DNA from: Ornithinibacter aureus | GTDB lineage: Bacteria; Actinomycetota; Actinomycetes; Actinomycetales; Dermatophilaceae | Length of the DNA: 64,000 bases | Reading direction: 5' to 3' | NCBI RefSeq assembly: GCF_009858245.1 | Contig: NZ_VMSB01000001.1 | Coordinates: forward strand, 2,547,623-2,611,622 | The notes under the pieces: model-generated | Seen by the model: only the letters and a program-made list of their open reading frames with translations | The model's database searches: none | What the model was told of the DNA's origin: nothing | Translations under genes and position numbers: made by a program | Shown: positions 16,881 to 25,831 of the stretch, piece by piece | Numbering within the stretch: the first letter of the stretch is position 1 | Layout of the letters: each line of letters begins with the position of its first letter

Positions 16881-18308
16881 TCACCGCAGGTGGTCGACGA
16901 GCTCGGGTGCCAGCCCCACGTAGGTCGCCGGCGTCATCGCCGCGAGGCGCTCCTCGACCTCGGCGGGCAGCCCCAGCCCACGCACGAACTCGACGAGTTC
17001 GGCCTGCCCGATGCGCCGCCCGCGGGTCAGCTCCTTGAGCCGCTCGTACGGCTCCTCCATCCCCGGCACTCCCTGCGCCCCGAGGGCCCGCATCGCCGAC
17101 TGGATCGGCTCGCCGAGAACCTCCCAGTTCGCGTCGAGGTCGGCGGCCATGGCGGCGGGAACGGCATCCAACCCCGCGAGCCCACGAGTGGCGTTGTCGA
17201 TGGCGAGCAGACTGTGCCCGAAGGCGGTGCCGATGTTGCGCTGCATCGAGGAGTCGGTGAGATCGCGCTGGAGGCGGCTCTGCACGAGGGTCGCGCCGAG
17301 CACGTCGAAGAGGGCGTTGCTCACCTCGAGGTTGGCCTCGGCATTCTCGAAGCGAATCGGGTTGACCTTGTGCGGCATCGTCGACGAGCCGACCGTGCCC
17401 TGGCCGCGTACCTGGGCGAAGTAGCCCATCGAGATGTAGGTCCACACGTCGGTGCACAGGTTGTGCAGCACGCGGTTGAACCGGGCGATGTCGGCGTAGA
17501 GCTCGCTCTGCCAGTCGTGGCTCTCGATCTGCGTCGTGAGCGGGTTCCACGTGAGCCCGAGGTGCTCGACGAACTCGCGGCTCACCGACTGCCAGTCGGC
17601 GCCCGGCACCGCCGCGACGTGCGCCCCGTAGGTGCCCGTGGCGCCGTTGAGCTTGCCGAGGAACTCGGCGTCCTCGATGCGGGCGAGCTGGCGCTGGAGG
17701 CGCCACGCGAGCACGGCGAGTTCCTTGCCCATGGTCGTCGGCGTCGCGGGCTGCCCGTGGGTGTGGGCGAGCAGCGGCACGTCGCGCAGGTCGGAGGCCA
17801 TCGTCGCGATCGCCTCGACGAGGGCGGTCGCCCGCGGCAGCCAGACCTCGGTCACGGCCCCCTTGACCATCACGGCGTACGACAGGTTGTTGACGTCCTC
17901 GCTCGTGCACGCGAAGTGGATGAGCTCGGCCAGGCCGCGGTCGGCGTCGTCGGGCGCGATCTGCGTGAGCCGCTTCTTCACGAAGTACTCGACGGCCTTC
18001 ACGTCGTGCTGCGTCACCCGCTCGGTGGCGGCCATCTCGTCGATCTCCGCCGCGCCGAACGAGCGCACCATCTCCCGCAGGCTCTCGATCTCGGACGCCG
18101 TGAGTCGCCGCACGCCGGGAACCACCTCACGCTCGGTGAGGTGGATCAGCCACTCGACCTCGACGTGCACGCGGGCCCGGTTCAGGGCCGGCTCACTGAG
18201 GTGGTCGACGAGGGGGGCCACCGCCCCGCGGTAGCGCCCGTCGAGCGCGCCGAGCGCGATCGGGGGCTGGGCGTCGGCGAGCGAGGTCGAGGCGGCGAGG
18301 CTGCTCAT
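16881..18308 (-). CDS. purB: Adenylosuccinate lyase
   Basis: 475 aa from the ATG at 18308. The fumarase/aspartase superfamily signature GSSTMPHKVNPIRFE (flexible catalytic loop) and HTHGQPATPTTMGKE (catalytic His) are present. The sequence is of the E. coli PurB type. It cleaves SAICAR and adenylosuccinate in purine synthesis. The start lies 4 bp past the stop of the tyrosine phosphatase gene on the same strand, so they are likely co-transcribed. Confidence 0.95.
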   Translation of the reverse strand: MSSLAASTSLADAQPPIALGALDGRYRGAVAPLVDHLSEPALNRARVHVEVEWLIHLTEREVVPGVRRLTASEIESLREMVRSFGAAEIDEMAATERVTQHDVKAVEYFVKKRLTQIAPDDADRGLAELIHFACTSEDVNNLSYAVMVKGAVTEVWLPRATALVEAIATMASDLRDVPLLAHTHGQPATPTTMGKELAVLAWRLQRQLARIEDAEFLGKLNGATGTYGAHVAAVPGADWQSVSREFVEHLGLTWNPLTTQIESHDWQSELYADIARFNRVLHNLCTDVWTYISMGYFAQVRGQGTVGSSTMPHKVNPIRFENAEANLEVSNALFDVLGATLVQSRLQRDLTDSSMQRNIGTAFGHSLLAIDNATRGLAGLDAVPAAMAADLDANWEVLGEPIQSAMRALGAQGVPGMEEPYERLKELTRGRRIGQAELVEFVRGLGLPAEVEERLAAMTPATYVGLAPELVDHLR

Positions 18309-18312
18309 GCGC

Positions 18313-18843
18313 TCAGTCTCCCAGAGCGGCGCGCACGTGCTCGACGATGCCCGGGATGGCGGCCGTGATCTCGGCGTAGGTCTGGTCGTACGCCGGGTCG
18401 GTGCCGTACCAGGGGTCCTCCATGCCCACGTCACCCGACGCGACGGCATCCGGGTCGAAGGAGCGGAACAGGCGCACGGTGGCACGCGGTGAGCCGCTGC
18501 CGGTGCTGGCTCCGCGGGCCAGGTGCTCGAGGCGGTCGACGTGGATGTGGTCGACGGGCAGCACGAGGTCGTAGCGGTCGAACCACGAGGTGTCGAAGCG
18601 GCGGGCGCGGTGGCTGCTCCAGCCGGTGTCGGGGTGGCCGTTGCGGCGCATGACGGCGGCGGTGCGCGGGTGCATCCCGTTGCCGAGCTCCTCGGCCGAG
18701 GTCCCCGCGGAGTCGACGACGACGCGGTCGGCCAACCCGGCATCCGCGAAGGCCTCGCGCAGGAGGAACTCCCCCATGGGGGAACGGCAGATGTTGCCCC
18801 AGCACACGACACACACGCGATACGGCTCGGATGCTTCGCTCAT
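18313..18843 (-). CDS. Low-molecular-weight protein-tyrosine phosphatase
   Basis: 176 aa. The P-loop C14-WGNIC-R20-S is the CX5R signature, with the usual CxGNICRSP wording. General acid Asp is in EDPWYG, and SAGTSAEELGNGMHPRT is typical of the family. A cytoplasmic phosphatase of Tyr-phosphorylated proteins, or of arginine or small phosphates in some relatives. Upstream partner of purB. Confidence 0.9.
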   Translation of the reverse strand: MSEASEPYRVCVVCWGNICRSPMGEFLLREAFADAGLADRVVVDSAGTSAEELGNGMHPRTAAVMRRNGHPDTGWSSHRARRFDTSWFDRYDLVLPVDHIHVDRLEHLARGASTGSGSPRATVRLFRSFDPDAVASGDVGMEDPWYGTDPAYDQTYAEITAAIPGIVEHVRAALGD

Positions 18844-18860
18844 GGTCCCATCCTCTCAAC

Positions 18861-18933
18861 CGACTTCGTGCGACGTGCGTGCGGTTCAGCGGGCCCAAAC
18901 GGCGTTGTGCCGCACCGAAGTCGCACGAAGTCG
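18861..18933. terminator. CGACTTCGTGCGAC hairpin repeat, copy 1
   Basis: CGACTTCGTGCGAC (18861-18874) and its perfect complement (18920-18933) flank a 45-nt loop with a further GTGCGG/CCGCAC pairing. It sits between the end of bioD and the start of the phosphatase gene. Identical arms recur at 46692-46768. Confidence 0.75.
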
Positions 18934-18964
18934 AGAACTGAGTCGCGGAGGAGAGAGAGGGTGG

Positions 18965-19672
18965 TCAGTGGAGGTCGAACCAGTCGGGCACACCGGCGCG
19001 GAACTGCTCACCCGTGAGGGCCCCGGCACCTTCCGGGATCGCCCCCCACAGCGGCGCCCCGGTGACGCGCGGAAGGTCGATCAGGTTGCTCTCCTCGGCC
19101 AGCCCGGGCTCGGTCGGCCACGAGCCGATGACGACCCCCAGCAGGGGCAGCGAGCGCGCCGCCAGCGCCTCGGCGGTCAGCGCGGCCGTGTTGAGCGTGC
19201 CGAGCCCGGCACTGGCCACGAGCACCACCCCGGCGCCGATTCCCTTGTAGCGCAGCCCTGCTGCGAGGTCGGCCAGGGTGCCGCCGCGGCTGTCGAGCCG
19301 CACGAGCAGACCCCCGGCACCCTCGACGAACACGACCTCCGACTCGGCCGCGATCTCGCCGATCCGCTTGGCGTGGACGGCCACCGGGGGAAGGGTCACC
19401 CCGGCCCGGCGCGCGGCGGCCTCGGGTGAGAGCGGGTCGCGCAGCCGCACGAGCTCGTGCGCCGCGATGTCGTCGCCGGCGAGGCGGCGCACCTCGTCGA
19501 CGTCCCCGGGCTCACCCGGCTCCAGACCGGTCTGCGCAGGCTTGACCACGGCGACGCTGCTGCCGCGCTCGTGCACGACGGCGGCCAGCGCGGCCGTCGC
19601 GACGGTCTTGCCGACCTCGGTTCCGGTGCCGGTGACGAAGACCACCGAGGTCAGCGAGCGCGGGTCAGCCAT
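18965..19672 (-). CDS. bioD: Dethiobiotin synthetase
   Basis: 235 aa from the ATG at 19672. P-loop GTGTEVGKT (ATP), VVKPAQTGLE (catalytic Lys region) and VEGAGGLLVRLD identify BioD, which makes dethiobiotin from DAPA, CO2 and ATP. Its start overlaps the end of bioF by 8 bp, so the two are translationally coupled. Terminated by the hairpin at 18861-18933. Confidence 0.93.
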   Translation of the reverse strand: MADPRSLTSVVFVTGTGTEVGKTVATAALAAVVHERGSSVAVVKPAQTGLEPGEPGDVDEVRRLAGDDIAAHELVRLRDPLSPEAAARRAGVTLPPVAVHAKRIGEIAAESEVVFVEGAGGLLVRLDSRGGTLADLAAGLRYKGIGAGVVLVASAGLGTLNTAALTAEALAARSLPLLGVVIGSWPTEPGLAEESNLIDLPRVTGAPLWGAIPEGAGALTGEQFRAGVPDWFDLH

Positions 19673-20792
19673 GGTCGGGCACCAGGGTCTCGAGCACGGC
19701 GCAGGCCCGTTCGAGGTCCGCGTCATCGAGGTCGGCATGCGCGGTGAGCCGCAGCCGCGAGGAGCCGTCGGGGGTCGACGGGGGCCGGAAGCACCCGATC
19801 CGGATGCCGTGCGCGCGCGCCAGCTCGACGGCATCCACCGCTTCGTGAGGGCCCGGCATCCGCACCGACATGACGGCGCCTGCCGGCGTCGGGACCCCGC
19901 AGGCCTCGGCGAGGCGGGCGGCGGTGGCGCCGAGGCGGTCGAGGAGCTCGGGGTGGTCGGCGAGCACGCCCAGGGCGGCCAGTGCTGCGCCGGCCGCTGC
20001 CGGGGCGAGGCCGGTGTCGTAGATGAACGGTCGCGCCGTGTTGACCAGGTGCTCGCGGATGTCCGGGGAGGACAGCACAGCTCCGCCCTGGGATCCGAAG
20101 GCCTTCGACAGGGTCCCGGTGACGACGACGTGCTCGGCCCCGGCCTGGCCGGCCGCCGCGACGAGCCCGCCACCGCGGGGCCCGACGACCCCCAGCGCGT
20201 GCGCCTCGTCGATGATCAGGAGGGCCCCGACCTCGTCCGTGAGGGCGATGAGGTCCTCGACGGGGGCGGCGTCGCCGAGCACCGAGTAGATCGACTCGGC
20301 GACGACGACGGCGCGCGGGGCGTCCCGGCGCGAGAGCAGGTCGGCGACGTGGTCGAGGTCGTTGTGGCGCGAGACCGTGACTGCGGCGCGCGACAGGCGG
20401 CAGCCGTCGATGAGGCTCGCGTGGGTGTGCTCGTCGCTGACGATGAGCGTGCCGGCATCGGCGAGGGTGGTCAGGGCCGCGAGGTTCGCCGCGTAGCCGG
20501 TGGACAGCACCAGGGCTGAGGGGGCGCCGGTGAGCGCGGTCAGGGCCGCCTCGAGCTCGTCGTGGATGGGCAGGGTGCCGCTGACCAGGCGTGACGCACC
20601 CGCCCCGCCGCCGTAGGTCTCGGCCGCGGCGACGGCCCCCGCGATGACCGCCGGGTGGGTGCGCAACCCGAGGTAGTCGTTGCCCGCGAGGTCGAGGCCG
20701 TCGCCGGTCTTCGTCGTCACCAGGCGTCGGGTCAGGCCCGCGGCGTCACGGGAGGCGGCCGCGGCGCGGATCCAGTCGAGAGGGCTGTTCAC
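19665..20792 (-). CDS. bioF: 8-amino-7-oxononanoate synthase
   Basis: 375 aa from the GTG at 20792; in-frame sequence further upstream runs through the promoter region and lacks homology. PLP enzyme of the a-oxoamine synthase family: LAGNDYLGLRTHP, the gly-rich YGGGAGASRLVSG, IIDEAHALGVVG and the PLP Lys in GTLSKAFGSQGG. It condenses pimeloyl-CoA/ACP with alanine. Divergent from the membrane-protein/GntR operon across a 147-bp region carrying two palindromes. Confidence 0.93.
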   Translation of the reverse strand: MNSPLDWIRAAAASRDAAGLTRRLVTTKTGDGLDLAGNDYLGLRTHPAVIAGAVAAAETYGGGAGASRLVSGTLPIHDELEAALTALTGAPSALVLSTGYAANLAALTTLADAGTLIVSDEHTHASLIDGCRLSRAAVTVSRHNDLDHVADLLSRRDAPRAVVVAESIYSVLGDAAPVEDLIALTDEVGALLIIDEAHALGVVGPRGGGLVAAAGQAGAEHVVVTGTLSKAFGSQGGAVLSSPDIREHLVNTARPFIYDTGLAPAAAGAALAALGVLADHPELLDRLGATAARLAEACGVPTPAGAVMSVRMPGPHEAVDAVELARAHGIRIGCFRPPSTPDGSSRLRLTAHADLDDADLERACAVLETLVPDHG

Positions 20793-20859
20793 CTGCCCGA
20801 TCCTCGCACGCCCGTGCCTGTAGGGCGTTGGGAACGGGCGGCGGGACCGGCAAAGACTG

Positions 20860-20883
20860 CTTGTGTCAAGGGCTTGACACAAG
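20860..20883. promoter_or_regulatory. Palindromic candidate operator between bioF and the membrane-protein gene
   Basis: CTTGTGTCAAG-GG-CTTGACACAAG is a perfect 11+2+11 palindrome. It contains TTGACA, a consensus -35 hexamer, on both strands. It is well placed to control bioF, the divergent operon, or both. I do not recognise it as a BioQ or BirA site. Confidence 0.6.
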
Positions 20884-20908
20884 GTGCTCACGACCGCGAT
20901 GCTGCCAT

Positions 20909-20930
20909 TTGTAGCAAGTAATCGATACAA
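20909..20930 (+). promoter_or_regulatory. Candidate YtrA/GntR operator
   Basis: TTGTA-N12-TACAA lies immediately upstream of the AAGGAG ribosome-binding site of the membrane-protein gene, whose operon ends with a YtrA-type GntR regulator. YtrA-family repressors typically autoregulate through GTRTA/TAYAC-like half sites, so autoregulation is inferred. Confidence 0.5.
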
Positions 20931-20939
20931 GGAGTGGTC

Positions 20940-21890
20940 ATGCGAGCAATAGTCATCGCCCTGCCGTGTGTTGCGATCGGCCTCCTGGTCGCTCTGCGCA
21001 ACCGTGTCGTGGTCACGGTGGCACCCACCGAACACGGTGACGTGGTCGAGATCGCCCGGCACACCCGGCGGTGGCGGATGGTCGGGCTCCTCATCGGCGC
21101 TGTGGCGGCACTGGCGTTGCTGGAAGCCGGCCAGCGGCTGGACGCCTTGGGCCGCGTCTCGGCGCTCGCTCCAGCGGCCCTGGGTGCGGGGGTCCTCATC
21201 GGGACCATCGCCGGCGAGCTAACGGCCCGGCCCGCGGTCGGCATCCGCCGCACTGCCACGGTCGAGACCCGCACCGTGAAGGCGGTCCTTCCCAAGGCGC
21301 TGGCTGGGGTGCTTGCCGTGGCCTCGCTCCTGCTCGTCGCGGCCCTCGGGATCGGTGCCGCGTGGGGGTCGGCCGACGACATGGGCCGACAAGGCCGAAG
21401 CTTCACCCAGACCTGCACCGTACTCGACCCTGACCTGGGCCCCGTGCTCATGGGTTCGGGGCGTGGCCCGTGGCCCGGGTCGTTCTACACGGTCCCACTC
21501 GCTGCCGCTCTTCTCGTGCTGGCTGCGCTCGTCGCCGTAGCGCTACGCGTCATCGTCTCCCGGCCGAGGCCGGGCGTCGACAGCCACGACCTTGACACCA
21601 TGTTGCGCCGTTGGTCGGTGGGCAACGTGCTCACCGCCGCCACGGTGACGGTGCTCGGAACGCTGGGCCCGGTGGCCCTCTTCATCGCCTCGGCACTGTC
21701 CGGTGGCACGTGCCCGCTCGGCGTCGGGGAATCCGTCGTCGTCTGGGCCGCGTGGGTCATCGCCCCGCTTGCCACGGGGGGTGCCCTCAGCATGCTCGCC
21801 TGGCTCGCACTCACTCCGTCGATCCGCGTCGACGACCTGCCCCGACCCCTGTCGGGGGATGCCGCGCCGGTGGGTGCGCCGGTTCGATGA
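20940..21890 (+). CDS. Seven-helix membrane protein of unknown function
   Basis: 316 aa from the ATG at 20940, with AAGGAG 6 nt upstream. Hydrophobic segments near residues 3-19, 43-58, 68-88, 112-134, 183-206, 232-254 and 268-290. No ATP-binding or catalytic motif. Its stop overlaps the start of a YtrA-type GntR gene (ATGA), so it is likely the regulator's target, a common pairing for membrane proteins of the DUF1648/ABC-associated kind. The loop at residues 140-180 has two Cys. Confidence 0.6.
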   Translation: MRAIVIALPCVAIGLLVALRNRVVVTVAPTEHGDVVEIARHTRRWRMVGLLIGAVAALALLEAGQRLDALGRVSALAPAALGAGVLIGTIAGELTARPAVGIRRTATVETRTVKAVLPKALAGVLAVASLLLVAALGIGAAWGSADDMGRQGRSFTQTCTVLDPDLGPVLMGSGRGPWPGSFYTVPLAAALLVLAALVAVALRVIVSRPRPGVDSHDLDTMLRRWSVGNVLTAATVTVLGTLGPVALFIASALSGGTCPLGVGESVVVWAAWVIAPLATGGALSMLAWLALTPSIRVDDLPRPLSGDAAPVGAPVR

Positions 21891-22264
21891 GCCTGTCCAC
21901 CGTCACGGTCGACGTGCTCGACCCGACCCCGCCCTACGAGCAGCTGCGCCGACAACTCGCCGATCTCATCGGTTCGGGCGTGCTGATGACAGGGGACCGG
22001 ATGCCGCCGGTGCGTCAGCTGGCGGCCGACCTCGGCCTTGCCCCGGGCACCGTGGCCCGCACGTACCGCGAGCTCGAGCACGGTGGGTACGTCCTGTCGC
22101 GCCGAGGTGGCGGCACCCGGGTCGCGCCGACCCCTCCCAGGGCCGCGACCCCGCAGCGAGCGCTCGAGGAGGCGGCCGAGGCCTACCTCGACCGCGCGCG
22201 GGTGCTCGGCATCCCGGCCGACGAGGCCGTTGAGGTCGTCAGGTCGAAGGCCTCTGGCGGCTGA
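21887..22264 (+). CDS. GntR-family regulator, YtrA subfamily
   Basis: 125 aa. Winged helix at residues about 12-80: PPYEQLRRQLADLIGSGVL, then GDRMPPVRQLAADLGLAPGTVARTYRELEHGGYV. The C-terminal tail has only about 45 residues and no ligand domain, the mark of the YtrA subfamily. Coupled to the membrane-protein gene before it. Likely represses its own operon. Confidence 0.85.
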   Translation: MSLSTVTVDVLDPTPPYEQLRRQLADLIGSGVLMTGDRMPPVRQLAADLGLAPGTVARTYRELEHGGYVLSRRGGGTRVAPTPPRAATPQRALEEAAEAYLDRARVLGIPADEAVEVVRSKASGG

Positions 22265-22404
22265 CCCTCAGAGCCCGATCGACGCACGGCGAGGACGCGG
22301 TGGGCGGCTGCGCGCCCTGGCCTCGCCCTGACTGGGACGTGCCGGGCGCTGTTCAGCGCGGCCGGCTGAGGCGCTGACCCCGTGGCGTCGAGGGGTGGCG
22401 TGGC

Positions 22405-23775
22405 TCAGCCGTGGACGTCCTCGACGGCATCGACGAGCCCGGCCGTGAGGGTGGCGAGTTCGTCGTCCGCGGTCACGTAGGGCGGCATCGTGTAGACGAG
22501 GTCGCGGAACGGCCGCACCCACACCCCGCGGTCGAGGGCGGCCGCCGTCACCTCGGCGGCGCGCACGGGTTCGCGCAGCTGGATGACACCGACGGCTCCC
22601 AGCACGCGCACGTCCGCGACGCTCGTCAGGGATGCGGCTCGCTCCAGTCCCGCTGTCAGCCCACCCTCGATCCGGGTCACTTCTCCGGCCGTGTCACGCG
22701 AGGCCAGCAGGTCGAGGTTGGCCGAGGCGATGGCGCAGGCCAGCGGGTTGCCCATGAAGGTCGGGCCGTGCATGAGCCCACCGGCCTCACCGGCGCTGAC
22801 GCCCCGGGCGACGGCGGAGGTGCACAGCACTGCGGCGAGAGACAGGTAGCCGCCGGTCAGTGCCTTGCCGACGCAGAGGATGTCCGGTGCCGAATCGACC
22901 AATAGGTCACTCCGGCGCCGGCCGGCCCCGGCCCACAGCGGCCCGGTCCGGTGGAACCCGGTCGCGATCTCGTCGTGGATGACCAGCGCCCCGTGCTCTC
23001 GCGCCAGGTCGTGCAGCACCGCGAGGGCGTGCGGGCTGTAGACGTGCATCCCGCCCGCCCCCTGCAGCACGGGTTCGACGATCACCGCCGCCACGGATGC
23101 CGCGTGCTCACCGAACAGTGCGCGCGTCTCGCGCTCCCACGCGAGGAACTCGGGGTCGTCCGGCATCCGATCGATGCCGCCGGGCGGGCGAGGTGCGAAG
23201 ACGTGCTCGGGCAGCACCCCGCGGAACAGGCTGTGCATGCCTCCCACGGGGTCGGTGACCGACATCGGCGAGAACGTGTCGCCGTGGTAGCCGCCGCGGA
23301 CCGTGAAGAACCGGGTGCGTCGCCGACCGGCGGCCAGGTGCCACTGCAGCGCCATCTTCATCGCGACCTCGACCGACACCGACCCCGAGTCGGCGAGGAA
23401 CACGTGCTCCAGACCTTCCGGGGCGAGGTCGACGAGGCGCCTCGCCAGCCCGATCGCCGGCTCGTGGGTGAGCCCCCCGAACATCACGTGCGACATGGCA
23501 CCGAGCTGGGCGTGCGCTGCGGCGTCGAGCTCGGGCACGGCGTACCCGTGGATCGCGCACCACCACGACGACATCGCGTCGATGACCTCGCGCGGCTCAC
23601 CTGCGCGGTCGCGCAACCGCAGCCGGATGCCGTTCGCGGACTCCACGAGGTACGGATCCTGCGGGGTCAGCGCGGAGGAGTACGGGTGCCAGACGTGGTC
23701 GCGGTCGAACGCCAGCAGCTCCTCGACGGAGCCCGGGTCAGGGCCGTGCGGGGGCAGGGCGGGGGAGGCAGTCAT
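22405..23775 (-). CDS. bioA: Adenosylmethionine-8-amino-7-oxononanoate aminotransferase
   Basis: 456 aa from the ATG at 23775. Class III aminotransferase: HVWHPYSS, MSSWWCAIHGY, GGYHGDTFSPMSV, VIHDEIATGF and the PLP Lys in CVGKALTGGY. It converts KAPA to DAPA using SAM as amino donor. Around residues 285-297, between the GPLWAGAG and APDILCVGK blocks, it carries RRRSDLLVDS instead of the usual short loop. This extra piece is encoded by the same palindromic element found twice in copA. Last gene in a probable bioB-bsaP-reductase-bioA run. Confidence 0.94.
   Translation of the reverse strand: MTASPALPPHGPDPGSVEELLAFDRDHVWHPYSSALTPQDPYLVESANGIRLRLRDRAGEPREVIDAMSSWWCAIHGYAVPELDAAAHAQLGAMSHVMFGGLTHEPAIGLARRLVDLAPEGLEHVFLADSGSVSVEVAMKMALQWHLAAGRRRTRFFTVRGGYHGDTFSPMSVTDPVGGMHSLFRGVLPEHVFAPRPPGGIDRMPDDPEFLAWERETRALFGEHAASVAAVIVEPVLQGAGGMHVYSPHALAVLHDLAREHGALVIHDEIATGFHRTGPLWAGAGRRRSDLLVDSAPDILCVGKALTGGYLSLAAVLCTSAVARGVSAGEAGGLMHGPTFMGNPLACAIASANLDLLASRDTAGEVTRIEGGLTAGLERAASLTSVADVRVLGAVGVIQLREPVRAAEVTAAALDRGVWVRPFRDLVYTMPPYVTADDELATLTAGLVDAVEDVHG
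22891..22913. repeat. GACCAATAGGTC element inside bioA
   Basis: CGAATCGACCAATAGGTC and the next ACTC match the first copA copy base for base over about 23 bp, read in the same frame (SDLLVDS). It sits in a surface loop just before the PLP-lysine strand of BioA. Confidence 0.9.
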
Positions 23776-23817
23776 CGCCGCCCATTGTGCCGCTGCCACG
23801 TCGGGCCTCGTCGCCCA

Positions 23818-23859
23818 CGTCCGGCACCCCTGCGGCTGGAGCGGCCAAGGTGCCGGACG
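23818..23859. terminator. 11-bp inverted repeat between the FMN reductase gene and bioA
   Basis: CGTCCGGCACC (23818-23828) pairs with GGTGCCGGACG (23849-23859) around a 20-nt loop. It is in the 97-bp gap and may attenuate read-through into bioA. The right arm resembles the sequence at 1927-1945. Confidence 0.6.
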
Positions 23860-23872
23860 CCAGGGACAGAGC

Positions 23873-24445
23873 TCAGGCGGCGGGGCGGTCCGAATCCGAG
23901 GTGCGCTGCGCGGCATCCACGAGGTCCGTGACGAGGGTGCGCAGGGCGCCGTCGAGCTCGGAGTCGAGGAGGCGGCCGTCGTGGAACGCCTGGAACGCCG
24001 AGCCCACCCCGACGGTGTCCTCGAGCGGGGCTGCGCCAGCGACCTTGAGCACCTTGACGCCGTCGTCGCGGGCCCACTGGGCGCCGCGCGGAGAGCCGCT
24101 GGCGCCGATGACGGCGGCGGGCTTGCCGGCGATCGCGGCAGCACCGCGCGGGCGGGAGACCCAGTCGACGGCGTTCTTGAGCACGCCGGGCAGCGAGCCG
24201 TTGTACTCGGGCGAGACCAGGAGCACGGCATCCGCGTCGGCGACGACCTCGCGCAGGTCGCGGGCGACCTCGGGGAGGGAGTCGTCGTGGTCGAGGTCCT
24301 CGCTGTAGTGCGGGAGCTCGGCCAGTCGGGCGAAGACCGTGCCGTCGACCCCGGCCGGCAGGTGCGCGATGGCGGCATCGGCGAGCTGGGCGTTGGTGGA
24401 GCCGGCGCGCAGGCTGCCGACGAGAACGAGGACGTGAAGGCTCAT
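23873..24445 (-). CDS. NAD(P)H-dependent FMN reductase
   Basis: 190 aa from the ATG at 24445. Flavodoxin-like fold with phosphate-binding loop VGSLRAGSTN and the diagnostic SPEYNGSLPGVLKNAVDW (flavin contact), followed by GASGSPRGAQWA. This is the FMN_red/azoreductase-like family. It lies between bsaP and bioA on the same strand (53 bp and 97 bp gaps). By position it could feed electrons to biotin synthase, but a general quinone or azo reductase is equally possible. Confidence 0.85.
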   Translation of the reverse strand: MSLHVLVLVGSLRAGSTNAQLADAAIAHLPAGVDGTVFARLAELPHYSEDLDHDDSLPEVARDLREVVADADAVLLVSPEYNGSLPGVLKNAVDWVSRPRGAAAIAGKPAAVIGASGSPRGAQWARDDGVKVLKVAGAAPLEDTVGVGSAFQAFHDGRLLDSELDGALRTLVTDLVDAAQRTSDSDRPAA

Positions 24446-24498
24446 GGGTGATTGAACCAACAACTATCTACGCCTATTCCGTGCAGCCGCGCCTGAGG

Positions 24499-24744
24499 TC
24501 AGGCCGACCAGGTGGGCTGCTCGACGGTGCCGTGCTGCACGCACGTCGCCGTCCACGCGCCCGGCGTCACCTGCACCTTCATCCGGCGCCGGCAGTGCGC
24601 GCAGAACCGCGGCGGCTCGAGCTCGGCCCGCCGGTCACACCGCTCGTGGATGCCGTCGGCCGTCGGCTCACCGCACTGACCGCACCACGCACCCGGGTGA
24701 GCAGCGCGCGACACCGGCCCCACGGCATCCGACCCGTTCGTCAC
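24499..24744 (-). CDS. bsaP: Biotin synthase auxiliary protein (BsaP-like)
   Basis: About 81 aa from the GTG at 24744, which has GGGGTGG at good spacing; a GTG 9 nt earlier is possible. A small Cys-rich protein: [17 protein letters not shown], then [19 protein letters not shown] and a final TC..HG. This matches my memory of BsaP, the small Fe-S protein that supports BioB turnover in actinobacteria. It begins 28 bp after the bioB stop on the same strand, as expected. Confidence 0.8.
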   Translation of the reverse strand: MTNGSDAVGPVSRAAHPGAWCGQCGEPTADGIHERCDRRAELEPPRFCAHCRRRMKVQVTPGAWTATCVQHGTVEQPTWSA

Positions 24745-24772
24745 GAAGACCACCCCACGCCCGACCCGAGGA

Positions 24773-25786
24773 TCAGAACGTGTCGTTGAGGGCCTTGATC
24801 GGCATCTCGAGCTCGTCGAGCAGCGCGAGGTCCTCGCGCGGGTCGCGGCCGAGGGTGGTGAGGTAGTTGCCGACGATGACGGCGTTGATGCCGCCGAGCA
24901 GCCCCTCACGGGTGCCGAGGTCGCCCAGGGTCAGCTCGCGGCCGCCGGCGTAGCGCAGGATCGTGCGCGGCAGGGCGAGTCGGAACGCGGCGATGGTGCG
25001 CAGGGCGTCGCCGGTCTCCATCGGTTCGAGGTCGCCGAAGGGCGTGCCCGGCCGCGGGTTGAGGAAGTTCAGCGGCACCTCGTGCGGCTCGAGCTCGCTG
25101 AGCTGCGCGGCGAGCTCGGCCCGCTGCTCGAGGGTCTCGCCCATGCCGACGAGCCCGCCGCAGCACAGCTCCATGCCGGACTCCTTGACCATGAGGCAGG
25201 TGTCCCAGCGTTCATCGAACGAGTGCGTCGTCACCACCTGGGGGAAGTACGAACGGCCGGCCTCGAGGTTGTGGTTGTAGCGGTGCACGCCCATGTCGAC
25301 GAGGTCGGCGACCTGCTCGCGCGACAGCATCCCGAGCGATGCGGCGACGTTGATGTCGACGGCGGCGCGGATGGCGGCCACCCCCTCGCGCATCTGCTCC
25401 ATGAGCTTGTCGTCGGGCCCGCGCACGGCGGCGACGATGCAGAACTCGCTGGCGCCGGTGGCCGCGGTGGCCTTGGCGGCGCGCACGAGCTCGGGGATGT
25501 TGAGCCAGACCGACCGCACCGGGCTGGTGAACTGCCCCGACTGCGAGCAGAAGTGGCAGTCCTCCGGGCAGCCACCGGTCTTCAGCGACACGATGCCCTC
25601 GACCTCGACCGACGGGCCCTGGTATTTCAGGCGCACCTCGTGGGCCAGCGCCAGCAGGGCCTGGAGCTGGTCGTCACCGGTGCGCAGCACCTGCTCGATC
25701 TGCTCCTGGGTGAGCGGCACGCCCCGTTCGAGCACCTGCTCGCGTGCCACGTCGAGGATGTCGGTCCCGGTCACCTGTGCGGTCAT
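24773..25786 (-). CDS. bioB: Biotin synthase
   Basis: 337 aa. Radical-SAM cluster motif C73-PED-C77-HF-C80 within [17 protein letters not shown], the BioB-specific [15 protein letters not shown], and the C-terminal [17 protein letters not shown]. It inserts sulfur into dethiobiotin using a 4Fe-4S and an auxiliary cluster. First gene of the run bioB-bsaP-FMN reductase-bioA. The short upstream gap holds an imperfect palindrome around TGCGTATGCCGTATGCGCA, a possible regulatory site. Confidence 0.96.
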   Translation of the reverse strand: MTAQVTGTDILDVAREQVLERGVPLTQEQIEQVLRTGDDQLQALLALAHEVRLKYQGPSVEVEGIVSLKTGGCPEDCHFCSQSGQFTSPVRSVWLNIPELVRAAKATAATGASEFCIVAAVRGPDDKLMEQMREGVAAIRAAVDINVAASLGMLSREQVADLVDMGVHRYNHNLEAGRSYFPQVVTTHSFDERWDTCLMVKESGMELCCGGLVGMGETLEQRAELAAQLSELEPHEVPLNFLNPRPGTPFGDLEPMETGDALRTIAAFRLALPRTILRYAGGRELTLGDLGTREGLLGGINAVIVGNYLTTLGRDPREDLALLDELEMPIKALNDTF

Positions 25787-25831
25787 GGCACCGATTGTTG
25801 CGTATGCCGTATGCGCACCGACGAGCGCACC

